Part shown: positions 7,011 through 15,081 of the stretch, one piece after another
Layout: each line of letters starts with the position of its first letter
How positions within the stretch are numbered: position 1 is the stretch's first letter
DNA from: a virus
IMG/VR virus record: IMGVR_UViG_3300043395_000601
Coordinates: 1 to 23,581 of that record
Length of the DNA stretch: 23,581 nt
Reading direction: 5' to 3' (one strand)
Program-made: the position numbers and the translations under genes
The notes under the pieces: generated by a model
Told to the model about the DNA's origin: nothing
Database searches by the model: none
What the model saw: only the letters and a program-made list of their open reading frames with translations

Positions 7011-8353
7011 TTCAGTGCCTCCATCGCTATGTCGGAAATTGCTCGTTTGTCGTGGAGCGCTGCCCAGATCTTTTCGTCAACTGTCTTCTCGGCGAGTAGG
7101 ATATACACCCAGACGTCATGCAGTTGCCCGGAACGGTGCAGTCGTCCAACCGTTTGCTCGTACAGCTCCAGGCTCCACGGCAGCGACAGAAATACCATGT
7201 GGCTTCCCCCATGCTGTAGATTAAGTCCATGTCCCGCTGACTTAGGGTGGACGGCAAGAAGTTCGATTTGTCCGGCGTTCCATCGCTCGATTGCCCGGTC
7301 GTCGTCGAGGGTGGCAAGCCTTGGATAGCGGCGACGAAGTTCTGCCACCTCTTCTTGAAACTGGTAAACGATAAGCGTATTCGCATGTTGGTTCTCCTCC
7401 AGTAAGTCGTCTAATCGATCAAACTTGTGACTGCTAAACCACACCGCCGTCTTGCTCGTAGTGAACTGACCCGGCGCGTCACTTGCCACACGGCTGCTGT
7501 CGTACACAAAGCCAGACGCCATCTGTTGCAACTTGCTTGTGACCGCTGCTGCGTTTGCCGCCAGAATCTCAGCGGTCGGGAACTGCACCACAAAGTCACG
7601 CTTCATCTTCTCGTAAGGCTGCCGGTCGTCTAGCTGACTGCGCAGCTCGACCACATGACAGGGCGGCAGCTTGTCGCGGTACTCGCCAGGCTCCAGCACG
7701 AACGTGGCAGGCTTGATCTTTTCCATGACCAACTGCAGGGCGCCTGGGCGTGGCAGCCACTCGCCGAAGTCGCGGTTCATACATACAAAGTATTGCTGCA
7801 AGAACGCGCCTTTGGCACGGCCTAAGAGCTTCTCGTCGACGATCTTGCACTGGCCGAAGACGTCTTCAAGGCCGTTACTGGTGAATGAGCCGGTCAGACC
7901 CCATCGAATCTTGAACTGATCGATCACCTTGTGCAGCGCCTTGAAGCGCGTGCCGGAGGGGTTCTTGAGCTTAGTCAGCTCGTCAAACACAATCGCATCG
8001 AACTCGGACAAGTCCTGCTCGGCTAACCACTGAATGTTGTCGTAGTTGGTCGCCACGATGTGAGCGTCGGAGTCCAGCGCCTCGCCTCGACTGCGTGGTG
8101 TGCCCACCGCCGTGCGACAGTGCAACATCGGCGCCCACTTACGCGACTCGATCGGCCACACGTCGGTGCAAACACGCTTCGGCGCCAAGACAAGGAACCG
8201 GCTTGCGTAGCCGTCTTTGACCATCGCCTGCATCGCGGTCAATGTAATCGCCGTCTTGCCCGCGCCAACAGGCGCCAAGATCATCGCCCGATCGCGTTCG
8301 TACAGAAAATCAGCGGCTTCATCTTGGTACGGCCTGAGTGCTAATCCACCCAT
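7007..8353 (-). CDS. SNF2-like superfamily 2 helicase / DNA translocase
   Basis: A 448-residue ATP-dependent DNA-remodelling enzyme. Motifs in order: a Q-like RPYQ at residues 7-10, Walker A APVGAGKT at 27-34, an ATNYDN motif near 103, Walker B DELT near 125, LTGSFTSN (motif III-like) near 155, and in the second RecA domain the segments KSAGHGLNLQ and QTVGRLHRSGQ (motifs V and VI). The final RSGQ arginine-finger motif is typical of SNF2 proteins. Phage homologues usually sit beside VRR-NUC, DUF2800 and family A polymerase genes, as here, and are thought to serve replication or recombination. ATG 8353 has AGGAG seven bases upstream and lies 35 bases inside the VRR-NUC gene. Confidence 0.9.
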   Translation of the reverse strand: MGGLALRPYQDEAADFLYERDRAMILAPVGAGKTAITLTAMQAMVKDGYASRFLVLAPKRVCTDVWPIESRKWAPMLHCRTAVGTPRSRGEALDSDAHIVATNYDNIQWLAEQDLSEFDAIVFDELTKLKNPSGTRFKALHKVIDQFKIRWGLTGSFTSNGLEDVFGQCKIVDEKLLGRAKGAFLQQYFVCMNRDFGEWLPRPGALQLVMEKIKPATFVLEPGEYRDKLPPCHVVELRSQLDDRQPYEKMKRDFVVQFPTAEILAANAAAVTSKLQQMASGFVYDSSRVASDAPGQFTTSKTAVWFSSHKFDRLDDLLEENQHANTLIVYQFQEEVAELRRRYPRLATLDDDRAIERWNAGQIELLAVHPKSAGHGLNLQHGGSHMVFLSLPWSLELYEQTVGRLHRSGQLHDVWVYILLAEKTVDEKIWAALHDKRAISDIAMEALK

Positions 8354-8603
8354 CTATTTGCTCCTTAGTCCATAAACAAACGTAGTTCTGTCGCAACGCA
8401 ATAACGTTGTCAGCAAATCGTTTTTGTAATTCAGACAGTCGACCACCTTTGGTTTTCAATTCGACAAACCATGTGCTGCCATCAGGCATACAAGCTAAGC
8501 GATCACTAACCCCACGTTGTGTGGGAGACTTGAACTTGTACGTCTTGCCGCCAGCACGCTCGACCGTCCACACAAAGTAGTTCTCGATTTCTTTTTCTAA
8601 CAT
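8319..8603 (-). CDS. VRR-NUC domain nuclease
   Basis: A 94-residue single-domain nuclease of the PD-(D/E)xK fold. Catalytic-type residues are visible: Asp34 in GVSDRL, and Glu48-x-Lys50 in FVELKTKGGRLSELQK, with Glu5 near the N-terminus. Standalone VRR-NUC proteins cleave branched DNA such as Holliday junctions as dimers. In a phage this fits processing of recombination or replication intermediates before packaging. It is the first gene of the leftward replication operon and overlaps the helicase start. No Shine-Dalgarno is present before ATG 8603; the predicted promoter would start transcription at or next to this ATG, suggesting a leaderless message. Confidence 0.9.
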   Translation of the reverse strand: MLEKEIENYFVWTVERAGGKTYKFKSPTQRGVSDRLACMPDGSTWFVELKTKGGRLSELQKRFADNVIALRQNYVCLWTKEQIDGWISTQAVPR

Positions 8604-8609
8604 GGCGCA

Positions 8610-8638
8610 AATATAAAGGCTAAAAAAGTATTTGACAA
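8610..8638 (-). promoter_or_regulatory. Predicted leftward sigma70 promoter for VRR-NUC/helicase operon
   Basis: On the minus strand TTGTCA (8638-8633) is separated by exactly 17 bases from TATATT (8615-8610), each one mismatch from consensus. The -10 element ends six bases before ATG 8603, so +1 would fall on or next to the start codon. Its -35 hexamer overlaps that of the rightward promoter by five bases. Confidence 0.65.
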
Positions 8639-8660
8639 GGATTATTTTAGGGTCTACAGT
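8632..8660 (+). promoter_or_regulatory. Predicted rightward sigma70 promoter for DUF2800/polymerase operon
   Basis: TTGACA (8632-8637, perfect) is followed after 17 bases by TACAGT (8655-8660, four of six consensus positions). It points to the DUF2800-type gene at 8694 and would give a leader of about 25-30 bases. The hexamer is shared back-to-back with the leftward promoter, so one factor bound here could control both replication transcripts. Confidence 0.65.
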
Positions 8661-8693
8661 CGAGGCTCAATCACTACACGGGAGTACAGTTCA

Positions 8694-9812
8694 ATGTCAC
8701 ATTCCAATATCGTCGGCGGCTCCACCGCCAAGCGCGTCATCAACTGCCCAGCGTCAGTCAAGCTGGTGCAACAGATGCCACCACAGGTCGAGTCCGAACA
8801 CGCAGCACGCGGAACTCTCCTGCATAACGTCATCGCCGAACTGCTTGAGTTCGACAAGAAGCCCGCGCAGTGCTTGGGCGCACAGTACAAAGATCAGACA
8901 CTCACACCGGAGCTACTCGATGAAAAGATTATTCCCGCTCTTGCGCTACTCGATGAAGTCGACCCAGAAAAGCAAATGGAGTACATGGTTGAGACCCGAG
9001 TTGCCTTTGGCGATTTTCTGCCTGGTGTCTTTGGTAGCACTGACTTACTTGGGCGTAAAGGTAAACGCGCCATCGTTCTTGATTGGAAATTTGGCGATGG
9101 CGTACTTGTTGATGCTGTGGAAAATCCTCAGCTCTTATTTTACGCAGCAGCAGCCATGAGAACACCGGCAGCGCAATGGATATTTGAAGGCGCTGAAGAG
9201 ATCGAGTGCATTATCGTGCAGCCGCCATCGATCCGTCGTTGGGTCACCACACCTGAGCGCATCAAGCAGTTCGAGCAAGAACTCCTCTACGCTGTACGTC
9301 TCTCGTCATGGCCAGAAGCACCGTTTGCAACAGGCGACCACTGCCGTTGGTGCACCGCAAAACCTATTTGCCCACGCATGACCGGTGCGGCTGATCGTGC
9401 GCTGAAGGTGCAGCTGACTAACCTGCCGGCAGAGCAGATCGCAACGCAGCTGCGTCAGGCTGATATGCTGGAGGACTACATCAAGGAGCTGCGCGCGCTT
9501 GCGTTCCAGATGCTTGAGAACGACCGTCCCGTGCCTGGCTACAAACTGGTCGCCAAGCGTGGCACACGCCAGTGGGTGGACGAGGCGAAGATTGAAGCAT
9601 GGGCGGACGCGAATGGCGTAGAAGACGCCTACGAGACAAAAATTAAATCGCCCGCACAGCTTGAAAAAGTCTTGAAAAAGACTACACTAGATTTCCCGTC
9701 GGATTTGGTTGTATCGATCTCGTCGGGGAGTACGTTGGCGCCGGAGTCTGATCCGAGGCCAGCGGTTCTGCAAATCGGGAAGCAGTTGACTGCCGCCCTT
9801 TCTAAACTTTAA
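8694..9812 (+). CDS. DUF2800 family Cas4/RecB-like nuclease
   Basis: A 372-residue protein with the PD-(D/E)xK exonuclease pattern of the Cas4/RecB group. His44 is in RGTLLHNVIAEL, Asp117 in FGSTDLL, Asp130-x-Lys132 in VLDWKFG, and Gln146 in NPQLLFYA. Cys18 together with Cys217, Cys220 and Cys226 (CRWCTAKPIC) has the spacing of the Fe-S cluster cysteines of Cas4 and AddB. It probably processes DNA ends during phage replication or recombination. GGGAG lies about nine bases before ATG 8694, and it is first in the rightward replication operon. The family and fold are well supported; its exact substrate is unknown. Confidence 0.85.
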   Translation: MSHSNIVGGSTAKRVINCPASVKLVQQMPPQVESEHAARGTLLHNVIAELLEFDKKPAQCLGAQYKDQTLTPELLDEKIIPALALLDEVDPEKQMEYMVETRVAFGDFLPGVFGSTDLLGRKGKRAIVLDWKFGDGVLVDAVENPQLLFYAAAAMRTPAAQWIFEGAEEIECIIVQPPSIRRWVTTPERIKQFEQELLYAVRLSSWPEAPFATGDHCRWCTAKPICPRMTGAADRALKVQLTNLPAEQIATQLRQADMLEDYIKELRALAFQMLENDRPVPGYKLVAKRGTRQWVDEAKIEAWADANGVEDAYETKIKSPAQLEKVLKKTTLDFPSDLVVSISSGSTLAPESDPRPAVLQIGKQLTAALSKL

Positions 9813-9825
9813 TAGGAGTAAAGTA

Positions 9826-10467
9826 ATGTCCAATATGGTCACGTTCAAAGGTGCAAACCTTCCAGCAGTATCTACCCTCTCCACCGCACTGCGCACGCTT
9901 GAAACCGAAGTCGGCCCGGCAGGCTCCGTCATCCTGAAAATGGACAAGACCGGCCACTGGGTGTTTGGTGCAGACCAGACCGAAGTTGATGACGACGCAA
10001 CATGGGCGATCAACCCGTTCTCTTTTATCCACGGCTTTATTGCATGGGGTGAAGGCGAAGTGTTGGGCGAGAAGATGGTGTCGGTGTCCGAGCCGCTGCC
10101 AGAGATGGAAGCAGCACCACCCAACGCCAAGCGTGGTTGGGAGGCGCAGGTCGGCATGTCGTTGAAGTGCGTCACTGGCGCCGACAAGGACATGGAGGCG
10201 CGCTACACCGTCACGTCCGTGGGTGGCAAACGAGCTGTTCAGCAGTTGGCGGTTGCGATTGCCGAGCAGGTTGAGAAGAACCAGAGCAAGCCAGTGCCGA
10301 TCGTGCGTCTGAAAAAGGACCACTACACGCACAAGTCGTATGGCCGTATCTTCACGCCGGTCTTTGAGATCGTCGAGTGGGTGTCGATGGATGGTAAAGC
10401 AGACGAGGCCGAGGAGCAGGAAGCATGTGCAGCCGAAGCCGCACCTGCCCGCCGCCGTCGCGGCTAA
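9826..10467 (+). CDS. Conserved phage protein, possible single-strand DNA-binding accessory
   Basis: A 213-residue protein encoded between the DUF2800 nuclease and DNA polymerase, a position commonly held by DUF2815-type ssDNA-binding proteins, although I do not see the DUF2815 sequence pattern itself. Visible features: ILKMDKTGHWVFGADQTEV, WAINPFSFIHGFIAWGEGEV, and IVRLKKDHYTHKSYGRIFTP followed by the strand FEIVEWVSMDG. The last 25 residues switch from acidic (DEAEEQEA) to a basic RRRRG end. I infer an OB-fold-like, DNA-associated role from context only. AGGAG lies before ATG 9826. Confidence 0.65.
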   Translation: MSNMVTFKGANLPAVSTLSTALRTLETEVGPAGSVILKMDKTGHWVFGADQTEVDDDATWAINPFSFIHGFIAWGEGEVLGEKMVSVSEPLPEMEAAPPNAKRGWEAQVGMSLKCVTGADKDMEARYTVTSVGGKRAVQQLAVAIAEQVEKNQSKPVPIVRLKKDHYTHKSYGRIFTPVFEIVEWVSMDGKADEAEEQEACAAEAAPARRRRG

Positions 10468-10542
10468 GTAGTATGGGGGAAAGCGGATGCTGACCAGTTA
10501 GCTGAAATGCAAAGGCAGTGCAGCGAGTACCCCACCTTTTCT

Positions 10543-10556
10543 ATGACCCCGGTCAT
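10543..10556. promoter_or_regulatory. Palindrome upstream of DNA polymerase gene
   Basis: ATGACC-CC-GGTCAT, a perfect 6-2-6 inverted repeat in the 159-base gap between the genes at 9826 and 10627. The loop is too short for a stable hairpin, so a dimeric-protein operator is more likely than a terminator. Related half sites (TGAC/GTCA) recur near 10605-10616. Confidence 0.35.
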
Positions 10557-10608
10557 CTAATCATCAGGTTCTTCCTTGGTCGGTTCGGCCTGATGCTGGC
10601 AAGATGAC

Positions 10609-10621
10609 AGGGGTCACCCCT
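10609..10621. promoter_or_regulatory. Palindrome immediately before polymerase start
   Basis: AGGGGT-C-ACCCCT, a perfect 6-1-6 palindrome ending five bases before ATG 10627, in the place of a ribosome-binding site. An overlapping TGAC-AGGG-GTCA (10605-10616) repeats the half site of the palindrome at 10543. It could be an operator or translational control element; the AGGGG itself may be the weak Shine-Dalgarno of the polymerase gene. Confidence 0.35.
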
Positions 10622-10626
10622 ACACC

Positions 10627-12594
10627 ATGACCATATTGTTTGCTGACTTCGAGACCCGCAGTCGATGCGACCTTCCGTCGCGCGGCGGGTACAACTATAG
10701 CTTAGACGCAAGCACATCCATTCTGTGCTTTTCCTACGCATTTGGAGACGACGATGTACAAACGTGGACGCCAGATCAACCATTCCCTGAATCCGTATCA
10801 GAACACATTCGCGCTGGTAAACAACTGCGGTTTCATAACGCCGGTTTTGATCGTCAGATCTTTTGGAACGTCCTATGCCAAGATTTTGGCGTACCAAAGC
10901 CTGCGCTTGAACAATTCTATTGCACCGCTGCACAAGCGCGTGCGAACTGCTTACCTGGCAGCCTTGAAGACGTCGGACGCGCCATTAGCAGTGTTATGCG
11001 AAAAGATCATCGCGGAGCCCAGCTCATCCGTGCCTTATCGATCCCTAAAGCGGATGGCAGCTTTAATAGCGATCCGAGACTAATGCAGGAGATGATCGAG
11101 TATTGCGAGGCCGACGTCAGAGCCATGCGAGCCATCAGTAAGGCCATGCGCCCGCTCTCAGACGAGGAGCTTGCCGACTACCACACCAACGAGCGCATCA
11201 ACGACCGTGGCGTGCTACTTGACTTGCCACTCGCGCAGGCCGCCATCCGCTACGCGTCGGTCGAGCTTGAAGAGATCGAGACACTGGTCGCTGACCTGAC
11301 CGAGGGTTCGATCAAGTCCGTGCGCAGCCCCAAGATGCGCCAGTGGGTGATTGATAGGGTTGGCCCGCAGGCGTTGAAGATGATGGAGACGTACAAGGAC
11401 GGCGACTTGAAGTATTCTATCGACAAGTCCGTACGTGCCAATTTACTGGCTTTTGCCGAGGAAAACCCCGATGAGATTCCGACCACTGTTGCGGACGTCA
11501 TTCAATGCGCAGATGACCTCTGGGCGTCGTCGGTTGCGAAGTTCAGCCGCCTTGCGAGCTTGGCAGATGAAGACGATCAACGAGTACGAGGTGCTTTCGT
11601 ATTTGCAGGAGGATCTGCCACCGGACGTGCTTCAAGCTATGGCGCGCAAGTTCACAACTTTACGCGCAAGTGCGCCCAAGAACCCGACGCAGTACGCCAC
11701 GCTATGGTCCGTGGCCACAGCATCGTCCCAAGATTTGGAAAACGCGTTACGGATGTTCTCAAGGGAATGCTCCGGCCCGCACTGATACCCGCACCGGGTA
11801 AGCAGTTCGTTGTCGCCGATTGGTCAGCCGTGGAGGCCCGCGTCACCGCCTGGGCGTCAGCCGACCCGCAGGCCGAGGACGTGCTGCAGGTCTTCCGCGA
11901 GGGCCGCGACATCTACAAGCGTGAAGCCGCCGGCATCTACCGCGTGGCCGAGGACGCAGTCGATAAGGAGCAGCGCCAGATTGGCAAGGTCGCGATTCTC
12001 TCGCTTGGTTTCGGTGGGTCGATTGGCGCATTCTCTGCGATGGGTCGCAATTATGGCGTCTTCATGCCCGAGTCCGATTCGCGTCGGATTGTAGACGCCT
12101 GGCGTCGTGCTAATGCGTGGGCGGTGCGGTACTGGGAAAAGCTCGAGAGCGCCTACACGCGGGCGCTACGCAATCCTAATCGCGAGTTCTCAGCCGGTCG
12201 GGTCACCTACCTGTATGACGGTCAGCACCTCTGGTACGCGCTGCCATCGGGGCGCATCCTGTGCTATCCATTTGCTAAGTTTGAGGGTGATGAGATCACT
12301 TACGTCAAAGCAGCATGGAAGCCGGCAGCCGATGCGAAGGAATGGCCACGGGCACGCTTGTGGCGAGGTCTGGCTTGTGAGAACATAACGCAAGCGATCG
12401 CCAACGATCTGCTACGGCACGCTTTACGCCAGCTTCCTGACGTAGTGCTGCACGTACATGACGAGATCGTAATGGAGACCGCCGACCCCGATGCACCCAA
12501 TACCCTAAAGCAAGTGATGTGTACGCCGCCTGAGTGGGCGGCTGGACTGCCTTTGTCCGCTGAAGCGGAAGTAATGAATCGTTACGGCAAATAA
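10627..12594 (+). CDS. DNA polymerase, family A, with 3'-5' exonuclease domain
   Basis: A 655-residue replicative polymerase. The N-terminal exonuclease domain opens with FADFETRS (Asp7 and Glu9, exo I). The polymerase domain shows motif A VVADWSAVEARVTAW (metal-binding Asp398), motif B with Arg450 and Lys454 followed by LGFGGSIGAF, and motif C VLHVHDEIVME (Asp612). The DWSAVEAR variant of motif A is typical of the phage PolA group that travels with DUF2800, VRR-NUC and SNF2 genes. Length fits a polymerase lacking the 5'-3' nuclease domain. The start is consistent with family N-termini, although only a weak AGGGG precedes it. A hairpin follows the stop directly. Confidence 0.93.
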   Translation: MTILFADFETRSRCDLPSRGGYNYSLDASTSILCFSYAFGDDDVQTWTPDQPFPESVSEHIRAGKQLRFHNAGFDRQIFWNVLCQDFGVPKPALEQFYCTAAQARANCLPGSLEDVGRAISSVMRKDHRGAQLIRALSIPKADGSFNSDPRLMQEMIEYCEADVRAMRAISKAMRPLSDEELADYHTNERINDRGVLLDLPLAQAAIRYASVELEEIETLVADLTEGSIKSVRSPKMRQWVIDRVGPQALKMMETYKDGDLKYSIDKSVRANLLAFAEENPDEIPTTVADVIQCADDLWASSVAKFSRLASLADEDDQRVRGAFVFAGGSATGRASSYGAQVHNFTRKCAQEPDAVRHAMVRGHSIVPRFGKRVTDVLKGMLRPALIPAPGKQFVVADWSAVEARVTAWASADPQAEDVLQVFREGRDIYKREAAGIYRVAEDAVDKEQRQIGKVAILSLGFGGSIGAFSAMGRNYGVFMPESDSRRIVDAWRRANAWAVRYWEKLESAYTRALRNPNREFSAGRVTYLYDGQHLWYALPSGRILCYPFAKFEGDEITYVKAAWKPAADAKEWPRARLWRGLACENITQAIANDLLRHALRQLPDVVLHVHDEIVMETADPDAPNTLKQVMCTPPEWAAGLPLSAEAEVMNRYGK

Positions 12595-12595
12595 A

Positions 12596-12619
12596 AAAGC
12601 CGCCTGGCAGGGCGGCTTT
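12596..12619. terminator. Intrinsic terminator-like hairpin after polymerase gene
   Basis: AAAGCCGCC and GGCGGCTTT form a perfect nine-base-pair stem with loop TGGCAG, starting two bases after the TAA at 12594. The plus strand has only TTTC after the GC stem; the minus strand has six T then ATTT, so it would terminate better leftward. It may attenuate rather than stop transcription into the primase gene, whose ATG is only 20 bases on. Confidence 0.65.
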
Positions 12620-12638
12620 CTCAACTACAAGGACTGCA

Positions 12639-14951
12639 ATGGATTTCCTAGAATTTTATACTAATCTGGCCCCAGTGGGTGAGACTGCGCTGATTGTGCG
12701 CCAAAAGCCACAGCTAAAGTCCGGTCAGCTGCAATTCCACGCCGATGGCGCGATCAAATGCACTTGGCCGGCGTACCTGCCCGACTACCCAACCAAACCC
12801 GATTGGGCCATTTACGGCAACACGGCAAGCTTCATTGTTGACCGGTTCAAGGACGGCCACGTTTCCGCGTCAGCAGCCAATGCCGATTACGTTCTCGTCA
12901 TGGTCTTGGATGACGTGGGCGACCCCGAGAAGGCGCCGAACCTGCCGAACCTGCCGCCGACATGGATTATGGAGACGTCCGAAGGATCATTCCAGTGGGG
13001 TTACGCTTTCGCCGAGCAGCCGACGACCGGCGAGTACGCCGCAGCCATCCGAGCGATTGCGGACGCCGGCTACACGGATCCTGGCGCCTGCAACGCGGTG
13101 CGCAACTGGCGTCTGCCGGGGTCGATCAACTTAAAACCCAACAAGAACAATTTCGCCGCTCGGCTGGTCGAGTTCCACCCCGACCGCGAGTACAGCCTGC
13201 CCGAGATTTGCGACGCGTTAGGTGTTACGCCCGCGCCCGCCGAGTCGTTAGGCGTGCGCCCTATCCGTTTGTCCGACGATGGCGCTGACGACGTGATGGC
13301 CTGGCTCTCGCATCAGGGCGTGCTGTTGTCGCTGCCAAACCCTGCCGGCTGGGCCGGCGTCCTGTGCCCGAACAAGGACGAGCATACCGATGGCAACCCA
13401 GAGGGGCGCTACAGCCCGTCGACGCGCTCTTACCGGTGCCTGCACTCGCACTGCGTCGACTTCGACTCTCACGCGTTCCTTGATTGGGTGTCGGCCAATG
13501 GTGGGCCGAAGCACGCCCCAGGCTTGCGTGAGGAACTACTGGCTCACGCGATGGATATGGCGCTATCTAAATTAGCGCCGACCGAGGCATTTCCTGACAA
13601 GGGTGCCGAGGTGATCGCCGAGATCGAGAAAAAACAACTGGATAGGGTCGAAAAGGAGGGCTGGTATGAGCGCTTTGCGTACATTCAAAACGAAGATGCA
13701 TTCTTTGATATGTTGGATAGACGCGAGATTAGTCGCGGCACTTTTAACGCACTCTTTCGCCACATTTCCTGCTATTCCATTCACAAAAGCAAAACGCCGC
13801 GCCGAATTGAGGCGTCTATATGCTATGACGAGAACCGGCAGGCCAAGGGCGCGTTGACCGTTGCAGGCATCACGTATGCGGCGGGCGAGACCGTGCTTGT
13901 GTCGCGAGAGGGCCAAGTGTACGGCAACCGGTGGGTCGATCACCGGCCGACAGCGGCCACCGGCAACGCAAAAATATGGCTCGACCATGTTGAGCGCATG
14001 ATCCCCGACCCTGTTGAGCGTAACCACGTACTGGATGTGATGGCCTACAAGCTTCAGCACCCGAACCGCAAGATCAACCACGCGGTGCTGCATATCGGGC
14101 ACCCAGGCTCCGGCAAAGATACGATGTGGCAGCCGTTCCTGTGGGGCATCGGCGGCGAGGCGCTCTCGAACGTATCAATCGTGCGTAACGAAGAGATTCA
14201 GTCGCAATGGGGTTACGCGTACGAGTCCGAGGTGATGGTGTTTGAAGAGCTGCGCCAGAGCGAGGCAAAAGACCGCCGCGCGCTTGAGAACCATCTGAAA
14301 CCCATCATTGCAGCGCCGCCGGACTTCTTGCAGGTCAACCGCAAGGGTCTGCACCCGTATCAAGCACTAAACCGCATTTTCGTTCTCGCGTTCTCGAATG
14401 AGCGTGTGCCTATATCGGTGTCAGGGGATGATCGCCGCTGGTTTGTTACGTACTCCGAGGCGCCGAGGATGACTGAGCAGGAAGCCTGCGCGATTTGGGA
14501 CTGGTACAAGGCCGGCGGGCTGGCTGTGGCTGCTGGCTGGCTTTACGAGCGTGACGTATCCCGATTCAACCCAGGCGGCACCCCACCACTGACCGAGGCG
14601 AAAATAATCATGGTCGAGCAGGGCAGGTCAACGGCTGAATCGTACCTTGTCGAGATGATCGAGCGCCGCTTGGGCGAGTTCTCTGCGGGCGTGGTAGCCG
14701 CACCGTTTTATAGCTTGTGTGACAAATTGCAGAATGGCGCGCCGGTAGGCACCCGCGTGGTACAGCAGGCACTACTGCATGCGCTGAAGGAAGCCGGTTG
14801 GGTCGATATGGGGCGCCTGAAGTCGCGCGAGTTTGACACCCGTAAGCACATCATCTGCGCACCAGAACTGGCCGACACGGCGAGCAAGTCAGAACTGCGC
14901 CGCATGGTCGAAGAAACACCACCGCCGTCCGCCGTTCGCCTGGTCAAATAA
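12639..14951 (+). CDS. Primase-helicase fusion (RepB-like primase plus DUF5906-type ATPase)
   Basis: A 770-residue protein combining primer synthesis and DNA unwinding. Residues about 60-170 resemble the RepB/archaeo-eukaryotic primase group: paired acidic Asp91-Asp92 in VLDDVGD, ETSEGSFQWGY at 112-122 and RNWRLPGSINLKP at 155-167. A Cys/His segment around 240-275 (LCPNKDEH then RCLHSHC) could bind zinc. The C-terminal half is a phage-type superfamily 3-like ATPase with Walker A GHPGSGKDT (Lys493) and Walker B EVMVFEEL (Glu536/537), then LAFSNERVPISVSGDDRRWF, typical of DUF5906/primase-C proteins. AAGGA precedes ATG 12639. With the family A polymerase it makes a minimal phage replisome. Confidence 0.87.
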   Translation: MDFLEFYTNLAPVGETALIVRQKPQLKSGQLQFHADGAIKCTWPAYLPDYPTKPDWAIYGNTASFIVDRFKDGHVSASAANADYVLVMVLDDVGDPEKAPNLPNLPPTWIMETSEGSFQWGYAFAEQPTTGEYAAAIRAIADAGYTDPGACNAVRNWRLPGSINLKPNKNNFAARLVEFHPDREYSLPEICDALGVTPAPAESLGVRPIRLSDDGADDVMAWLSHQGVLLSLPNPAGWAGVLCPNKDEHTDGNPEGRYSPSTRSYRCLHSHCVDFDSHAFLDWVSANGGPKHAPGLREELLAHAMDMALSKLAPTEAFPDKGAEVIAEIEKKQLDRVEKEGWYERFAYIQNEDAFFDMLDRREISRGTFNALFRHISCYSIHKSKTPRRIEASICYDENRQAKGALTVAGITYAAGETVLVSREGQVYGNRWVDHRPTAATGNAKIWLDHVERMIPDPVERNHVLDVMAYKLQHPNRKINHAVLHIGHPGSGKDTMWQPFLWGIGGEALSNVSIVRNEEIQSQWGYAYESEVMVFEELRQSEAKDRRALENHLKPIIAAPPDFLQVNRKGLHPYQALNRIFVLAFSNERVPISVSGDDRRWFVTYSEAPRMTEQEACAIWDWYKAGGLAVAAGWLYERDVSRFNPGGTPPLTEAKIIMVEQGRSTAESYLVEMIERRLGEFSAGVVAAPFYSLCDKLQNGAPVGTRVVQQALLHALKEAGWVDMGRLKSREFDTRKHIICAPELADTASKSELRRMVEETPPPSAVRLVK

Positions 14952-14974
14952 AAAAAGCCCGCCGGAAGGCGGGC
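14950..14974 (-). terminator. Intrinsic terminator of the leftward operon
   Basis: GCCCGCC-GGAA-GGCGGGC (14957-14974) gives a perfect seven-base-pair GC stem with tetraloop. Read leftward it is followed by seven T and then ATTT, a classical rho-independent terminator for the genes at 15022-17694. Read rightward it lacks a T-run. The T/A tract overlaps the primase-helicase stop codon. Confidence 0.8.
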
Positions 14975-15021
14975 CAAAACCGAAGGATGGCCCGAGGGCC
15001 AGCGGCCGGAGAGTAGCCGCG

Positions 15022-15081
15022 TCACAACCCTAGCACGATCGCGAGCAGGGCCGCAAGTATCAATCCGATGAGAGCGAACAT
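15022..15081 (-). CDS. Putative 19-residue membrane micropeptide
   Basis: A tiny frame read as MFALIGLILAALLAIVLGL: essentially one hydrophobic transmembrane helix with no charged residue. It has a strong GGAGG four bases before ATG 15081, overlaps the end of the gene at 15060 by 22 bases, and is the last coding frame before the leftward terminator. The ribosome-binding site and pure membrane-helix composition support expression, but the small size means chance cannot be excluded. It could modulate a membrane protein or act as a toxic or regulatory peptide; no function can be assigned. Confidence 0.5.
   Translation of the reverse strand: MFALIGLILAALLAIVLGL

Noticed and set aside
9687-10332. 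Long leftward frames opposite the genes at 8694 and 9826
   Set aside because: They are antisense shadows of strongly supported rightward genes, with no Shine-Dalgarno or domain.
10468-10560. Open frame of about 30 codons in frame with, and directly after, the stop of the gene at 9826
   Set aside because: It has no start codon with a ribosome-binding site except a very short internal ATG. Readthrough of the TAA has no supporting signal, so it is not annotated.
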